Below, one piece after another: positions 50,412 to 54,589 of a stretch of 54,589 nt of DNA. The notes beneath the pieces are model-generated. The model searched no databases, was not told the origin of the DNA, and was given only the letters and a program-made list of their open reading frames with translations. This DNA is from Bacteroidota bacterium (lineage in GTDB: Bacteria > Bacteroidota > Bacteroidia > NS11-12g > UBA9320), in the NCBI GenBank assembly GCA_024679565.1, contig JAIBDD010000002.1, positions 1 to 54,589 on the forward strand, written 5' to 3'. Positions within the stretch are counted from its first letter, which is position 1; each line of letters starts with the position of its first letter. The position numbers and the translations under genes were made by a program.

Positions 50412-52893
50412 GCACCAGCCTGCCGCTTACTAACGTAGTTTCAGTCGCAATTTTGTACGTATAAATACCACGAGGTAGATGTTGTAGATCCAGTACTGTA
50501 GACGTATTAACGTTATTGTGGTGTAATACCTTTTGGCCCGCTGTGTTGTAAACACTTATACTTCCACTTGATACACCAGATATATGAACCGATTCCGTTG
50601 CTGGGTTCGGTGAAATAAAGATGTCCGCACTATTTAATGGCTTAACGCCTAGGTTGAACTTAGCCTCCACTTCCTTTTCCATCGTATCCACAGAACAGGT
50701 ATTCGAAACAATTAAGCGCACGGTATAGGTGTTTCTCGTCGCATAGGTATGCTTCGGACTCGTTTCAGTGGATGAGTTTCCATCACCAAACGACCAACTT
50801 TGCGCATTGTTATCCGTACTTGTATTGACAAATTCAAAGTCCATACCGTCATCATTAACCGAAAAATCAGCTTTTACATCATCAAATATTGGTGCAGTTT
50901 GTTTGGTTGCTGCACTGGTTCCGCAGCTGTTTTTGGCAGACACAGATAACTCATGATTTCCAGCCGCATTCCAAGCTATTATAACAGCTCGGTCTTTGTT
51001 AGAACCAAATATGGCTCCACCTGAAGCTAGTGACCAGATATATGAGGTGGCATCTTTCACAGCCGTTACTTCATACGTTTGGTTGCCTTCTGCAATGCAC
51101 GCCGTATCGATAGTGATCGCTATTGGAGCGCTAGGGGCATCTGGTTGAACAGTAACTGTTAAATACGCCGTATCACTTCCAAAATCGTTGGTTGCAATCA
51201 ACCTAACCGTTTTATCTCCAGATGATGAATAATTTAAGATATAAGGCCCAGAACCTGTAGCCGTTCCGGTGGACGCGTCTGTACCGAAATCCCATGCATA
51301 TTTTGTAACCTTACCTTCCGTTTTATCCGTAAACCTTACATCCGTTCCTGGACAAGGCGTTTTTATATTGATGTCGAATGCCGCTTTAGGTTTGGTAATG
51401 TTACAATCGTTAGCTGCAATAGGTTTATACAAATCTCGGCCACATACTTTGCCGGCTTTGCTTTCATCACGAACGTATATGCCTCCATCTAAATCATCCT
51501 TGTGCAATGTTGTTTTGCGCTCGCCATTGGTCAAACTATAGTGCATGATTTTGGTATCATCTATGACATGTGAAAGCTGATGACCGTGTCCTAACTCGTG
51601 GGTAGCCACTGTTTCGAAATCATACTGACTCGTTTGTGGTTTAGTGGTTCCGTAATACCAATTACGCGTAGAATCAAATGAAATATCAAGCTCTGAAACA
51701 TAAAAGAATGCGTTGCTTCCTTGCGTACATCCTCCATACCAACTACCGCATACACCAAGTCTACTGTCGCCAAATTTTGTGAACCTAACAATATTTATGT
51801 TGTCTTTAACCGCGAGTTCGGACGTAGTAGTTGATGTATTAATATCCCAATTCATGAGGGTACCACATCTCCAATTTTGAGCTGCGCGATAAAAAGCATT
51901 TACCGCATCTGTTTTAGGCGAAAAGTTAGTCGACATCGTCCAACGATATCCACCATTGCCGTTTAGGTCAATATGACGTGGCTGGAAATATCCCGAATCA
52001 ACAGATGAGGTCCCTTGAAATAGATAGTTTGAATGCGCATAGCGTATAACAATTGAAGCAGAAGACATACCCGTTTCACTACTGTTGTTTGTCACTCTAA
52101 TCTTCCCAGATCCAGCTCTTGGCGGCATATACACCTCTATTTTGCTATTGCTCCAAGACTTAAAAGAGGAAGGATAATGTAACTCCTTAAACCGTCCATC
52201 TCCGTAGTTTGGGTCAACAAATTCTACGTAGCCCTTGCCTTTAATTATACCAAAGTTGCTTCCAGTAATGGTTAATAGTTCACCTGCACCTGCGGTTATC
52301 GTATCCTTATCTATTGAGCTGATTACAGGATTGGCTAGTGGCTTAATAGAACCCATCCCTAGTGGGTCATTCCCAATTCTCTTTTTCTGCTGTTGGCTAT
52401 AACGTTCAATTAATGGAATTAAATGCGTTTTAATATTTTCATATTTTTCAAAATATCCGTGGGCTACGTGTCCGATTTTGTCATACTTAATGAATGATTG
52501 AACACTTGCCACAGGTTGAAAAAATTGACCTGATTTTGTGTTGAACTTTAAATCAGAAGATTTTAATAAGAATATGCCAACCTCACCCACCTCAACCTGT
52601 AAAGATGGTTCTCTTACCAACGCTGTTAATCCAACAACCCCACCTTCTGTAATTAATTCTATTTGATGTGAGATATTCTGCCCTTTAAACACCATAGAAA
52701 CCTCCAACAGATTTGTTGTATAAATGAAGTTTTGTGCGTCGTTCCAAAAACTCTCTTTTTCTATAATTGTAGCTTCCACTGCAACGTCAGCCATCTTCAC
52801 CTTTTTTTCTAAACTGAAAGGAACCACAGTACATTGAGCGTATGCAGATATTGAAATGAGAAGTATAAGTGATAGGGTAATAAATCGGTTCAT
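50404..52893 (-). CDS. secreted zinc metalloprotease with IPT/TIG and PKD domains and T9SS sorting domain
   Basis: 829 residues with a signal peptide ending AYAQ. Residues about 188-285 look like an IPT/TIG domain (ISSIDKDTITAGAGELLTITGSNFG). Residues 432-442 carry HELGHGHQLSH, an HExxHxxxxxH metzincin zinc site, with Met450 in IMHYS as the Met-turn. PKD-like domains follow (FTDKTEGKVTKYAWDFG, then WSFGDGNSSTETSPKHTY). Residues about 755-829 are a type A T9SS sorting domain (FISPNPATESVHI to VSGRLVLK), so the protein should cross the outer membrane by the type IX system. Substrate unknown. Confidence 0.88.
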   Translation of the reverse strand: MNRFITLSLILLISISAYAQCTVVPFSLEKKVKMADVAVEATIIEKESFWNDAQNFIYTTNLLEVSMVFKGQNISHQIELITEGGVVGLTALVREPSLQVEVGEVGIFLLKSSDLKFNTKSGQFFQPVASVQSFIKYDKIGHVAHGYFEKYENIKTHLIPLIERYSQQQKKRIGNDPLGMGSIKPLANPVISSIDKDTITAGAGELLTITGSNFGIIKGKGYVEFVDPNYGDGRFKELHYPSSFKSWSNSKIEVYMPPRAGSGKIRVTNNSSETGMSSASIVIRYAHSNYLFQGTSSVDSGYFQPRHIDLNGNGGYRWTMSTNFSPKTDAVNAFYRAAQNWRCGTLMNWDINTSTTTSELAVKDNINIVRFTKFGDSRLGVCGSWYGGCTQGSNAFFYVSELDISFDSTRNWYYGTTKPQTSQYDFETVATHELGHGHQLSHVIDDTKIMHYSLTNGERKTTLHKDDLDGGIYVRDESKAGKVCGRDLYKPIAANDCNITKPKAAFDINIKTPCPGTDVRFTDKTEGKVTKYAWDFGTDASTGTATGSGPYILNYSSSGDKTVRLIATNDFGSDTAYLTVTVQPDAPSAPIAITIDTACIAEGNQTYEVTAVKDATSYIWSLASGGAIFGSNKDRAVIIAWNAAGNHELSVSAKNSCGTSAATKQTAPIFDDVKADFSVNDDGMDFEFVNTSTDNNAQSWSFGDGNSSTETSPKHTYATRNTYTVRLIVSNTCSVDTMEKEVEAKFNLGVKPLNSADIFISPNPATESVHISGVSSGSISVYNTAGQKVLHHNNVNTSTVLDLQHLPRGIYTYKIATETTLVSGRLVLK

Positions 52894-52953
52894 GATTGTG
52901 TTTTTTCCAAATATCGTGTAAAATACGAATCCGATTTTGTTCCTGTTTAATCA

Positions 52954-52961
52954 TACCTTTG
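52954..52961 (+). promoter_or_regulatory. putative -7 box (TACCTTTG) for purK
   Basis: Exact TAnnTTTG match 14 bases before the purK ATG; a TTTG lies 14 bases upstream (52936-52939), closer than the usual spacing. Confidence 0.45.
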
Positions 52962-52975
52962 AAACCGTATAAAAA

Positions 52976-54136
52976 ATGACACAACCTTTCTCAACTAAAA
53001 TCGGAATAATAGGCGGAGGCCAGTTAGGCAAAATGCTTATTGAAAGCGCAAAACCTTGGAATGTTGAATTTAACATTCTGGAAGCGAGCAAAGATTGCCC
53101 ATGCTTTGAATATGCGTCAACCTTCATTGAGGGTAGTTTGATGGACGCTGAAAAAATCAAAGAATTGGCGTCCATAAGTGATGTAATTACATACGAAATT
53201 GAGCATGTAGGTGTTGAAACGCTTAAATTTTTAGAATCAAATGGCACTGTCGTAATCCCTTCTGGAGCAATCTTAGAAGTAATACAAGACAAGGGCTTGC
53301 AAAAGCAGTTTTATCTCGATAACAATCTTGCCACATCACCTTTTGTAATTATTGATTCCTCTGAAGCATCAACAATCGGTTTAGATCGATTTCCGGGAAA
53401 CCGTGTTGTTGTCAAAAGTTGTACAGGTGGTTATGACGGAAAAGGGGTATCGATTATGTCGAAATCAGACATTGCCGAAGGTAATGTACCTGCCGTTTTT
53501 AACGGCCAAGTGGTCCTAGAAAATTACGTGCCTGACGTAACCGAATTGTCGGTTATTGTAGCAAGAAATGCTGCCGGTGATATACGCAGTTTTCCGATTG
53601 TAGAAATGGTGTTTGACCCAGAAATAAACCTGGTAGATTATTTATTTGCCCCTAGTACAGTTGCTAATGATATTAAGGATGATGCAAACACTCTGTCCAT
53701 AAAGGCTATAGAGGCTTTAAAAGGTGTTGGCATTTTTGCTGTTGAGTTATTTTTAACGCAGGAAGGCGAAATTTTAATAAATGAAATTGCGCCAAGACCA
53801 CACAATTCCGGACACCATACAATCGAAGCCAATTATACTTCTCAATACGAGCAATTGATGCGTATCATGCTAAATATGCCGTTGGGTGAAACTGATTTAA
53901 TCACGCCCGCCGTAATGACAAACATTATTGGCTCAGAGAACGTGACTGGTGCATATACCCTTGATGGCTTACAAGATTTAATGGCAACAAAAGGTGCTTA
54001 TTTGCATTGGTACAACAAATCCGTAACCAAACCCGGCAGAAAAATGGGTCATTTCACGGTACTTGACTCCGATTTAGATGCAGCCGTAAAAAAATCACAC
54101 GATTTAAAAAAGAAGCTAAAGACACAGCCTCGTTGA
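52976..54136 (+). CDS. purK: 5-(carboxyamino)imidazole ribonucleotide synthase
   Basis: ATP-dependent carboxylation of AIR to N5-CAIR in purine synthesis; ATP-grasp fold. 386 residues with IGIIGGGQLGKMLIESAK at the N-terminus, ITYEIEHVG, VVKSCTGGYDGKGV (ATP-binding), FNGQVVLENYVP, SFPIVEMVF and INEIAPRPHNSGHHTIEA with the metal-binding Glu and Asn. The next gene is purE, the enzyme that takes its product, preceded by a separate promoter whose -33 element overlaps the purK stop. Confidence 0.96.
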   Translation: MTQPFSTKIGIIGGGQLGKMLIESAKPWNVEFNILEASKDCPCFEYASTFIEGSLMDAEKIKELASISDVITYEIEHVGVETLKFLESNGTVVIPSGAILEVIQDKGLQKQFYLDNNLATSPFVIIDSSEASTIGLDRFPGNRVVVKSCTGGYDGKGVSIMSKSDIAEGNVPAVFNGQVVLENYVPDVTELSVIVARNAAGDIRSFPIVEMVFDPEINLVDYLFAPSTVANDIKDDANTLSIKAIEALKGVGIFAVELFLTQEGEILINEIAPRPHNSGHHTIEANYTSQYEQLMRIMLNMPLGETDLITPAVMTNIIGSENVTGAYTLDGLQDLMATKGAYLHWYNKSVTKPGRKMGHFTVLDSDLDAAVKKSHDLKKKLKTQPR

Positions 54137-54161
54137 TATTATTTCAAATGTGGTAGCTTTG
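54133..54161 (+). promoter_or_regulatory. putative promoter for purE
   Basis: TTG (54133-54135) overlapping the purK stop, an 18-base spacer and TAGCTTTG (54154-54161), 20 bases before the purE ATG. It has the same -7 octamer as the glutamate dehydrogenase promoter. Confidence 0.6.
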
Positions 54162-54181
54162 CCCAAACAAGAATTTGTAAT

Positions 54182-54589
54182 ATGGCAATCCACGTTGGTA
54201 TAATCATGGGATCTGATTCTGATCTCCCTGTTATGTCTGAAGCTGCTAAAGTTTTGGATGAGTTGGGTATCGCATACGAACTTACCGTTGTAAGTGCGCA
54301 TCGCACCCCAAAACGTTTATACACCTATTCAGAATCTGCCGTTGATAATGGCTTTAAAGTGATTATCGCCGGAGCCGGTGGAGCAGCACATTTACCAGGT
54401 ATGGTCGCATCGTTAACGCCACTTCCAGTTATTGGCGTACCGGTTAAGTCATCCACAATGAGTGGCATTGATTCGTTGTATAGCATCGTACAAATGCCTC
54501 CTGGTGTTCCTGTTGCAACCGTAGCCATCAATGGTGCAAAAAACGCAGGCATTTTGGCCGCTCAAATCATTGGTTCATCTGACAAAAAT
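54182..54589 (+). CDS. purE: 5-(carboxyamino)imidazole ribonucleotide mutase, 3' truncated by window end
   Basis: Converts N5-CAIR to CAIR. The frame is open from the ATG at 54182 to the last base, giving 136 residues of a family usually near 160-170; the C-terminus is outside the window. Class I PurE motifs are visible: [51 protein letters not shown] and [18 protein letters not shown]. It pairs with purK 45 bases upstream. Confidence 0.95.
   Translation, partial: MAIHVGIIMGSDSDLPVMSEAAKVLDELGIAYELTVVSAHRTPKRLYTYSESAVDNGFKVIIAGAGGAAHLPGMVASLTPLPVIGVPVKSSTMSGIDSLYSIVQMPPGVPVATVAINGAKNAGILAAQIIGSSDKN

Overview
The window is 54.6 kb of low-GC DNA from a Bacteroidota genome, most consistent with Flavobacteriales. 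The signs are a T9SS-type C-terminal sorting domain, many short signal peptides ending in Ala-Gln, TAnnTTTG -7 promoter boxes in front of many genes, and family content typical of the phylum (DUF4292, LVIVD repeats, a bacterial GGGP synthase, class II NrdJ). It reads as chromosomal core with small accessory patches. There is no phage, plasmid, IS element or CRISPR array. The genus cannot be resolved from sequence alone.

Layout. 1-6.1 kb: end of a GH3-family adenylating enzyme, dusB, then CPBP protease-cdsA and glutamate dehydrogenase-psd (phospholipid and nitrogen metabolism). 6.1-8.5 kb: LVIVD lipoprotein, a secreted barrel-like protein and a small CxxC protein. 8.7-14.9 kb: B12-dependent ribonucleotide reductase, GGGP/HepGP synthase, a TetA-like MFS exporter and mscL. 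14.9-17.0 kb: C1 peptidase, SprT-like protein and a DksA/TraR zinc-finger protein. 17.3-22.1 kb: the most unusual locus, a probable three-gene operon encoding exported proteins: an intact caspase-like peptidase with a DUF4384-like domain, a shorter paralogue that has lost the catalytic Cys, and a trypsin-like protease with C-terminal ankyrin repeats. A strong terminator closes it, and an M28 peptidase follows. 23.5-33.8 kb: envelope genes, namely a GT2/membrane fusion, a GlsB-like protein, a secreted protein and a tightly packed six-gene block (flippase, dut, nucleotidyltransferase, TPR lipoprotein, DUF4292 lipoprotein, EnvC-like factor). 34-43.7 kb: mixed secreted and membrane proteins, an S9 peptidase, an SDR protein and one frameshifted gene. 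43.9-44.4 kb: tRNA-Asp followed by a small GIY-YIG gene and a truncated, hairpin-interrupted copy of the tRNA 3' end, which looks like a miniature mobile cassette. 44.5-54.6 kb: accA, WbqC, folK, GtrA, guaB, a T9SS metalloprotease, purK and purE (cut by the window end).

How the genes work together. cdsA and psd both serve phosphatidylethanolamine synthesis. guaB, purK and purE are purine genes, and nrdJ and dut supply and clean the dNTP pool. The flippase, nucleotidyltransferase, GT2, GtrA and EnvC-like genes serve the envelope. The caspase locus looks like a self-contained extracytoplasmic proteolytic module whose biological role is unknown. Genes are packed closely. Five convergent pairs overlap by exactly four bases through shared stop codons, and several tandem pairs are joined by TAATG stop/start overlaps.
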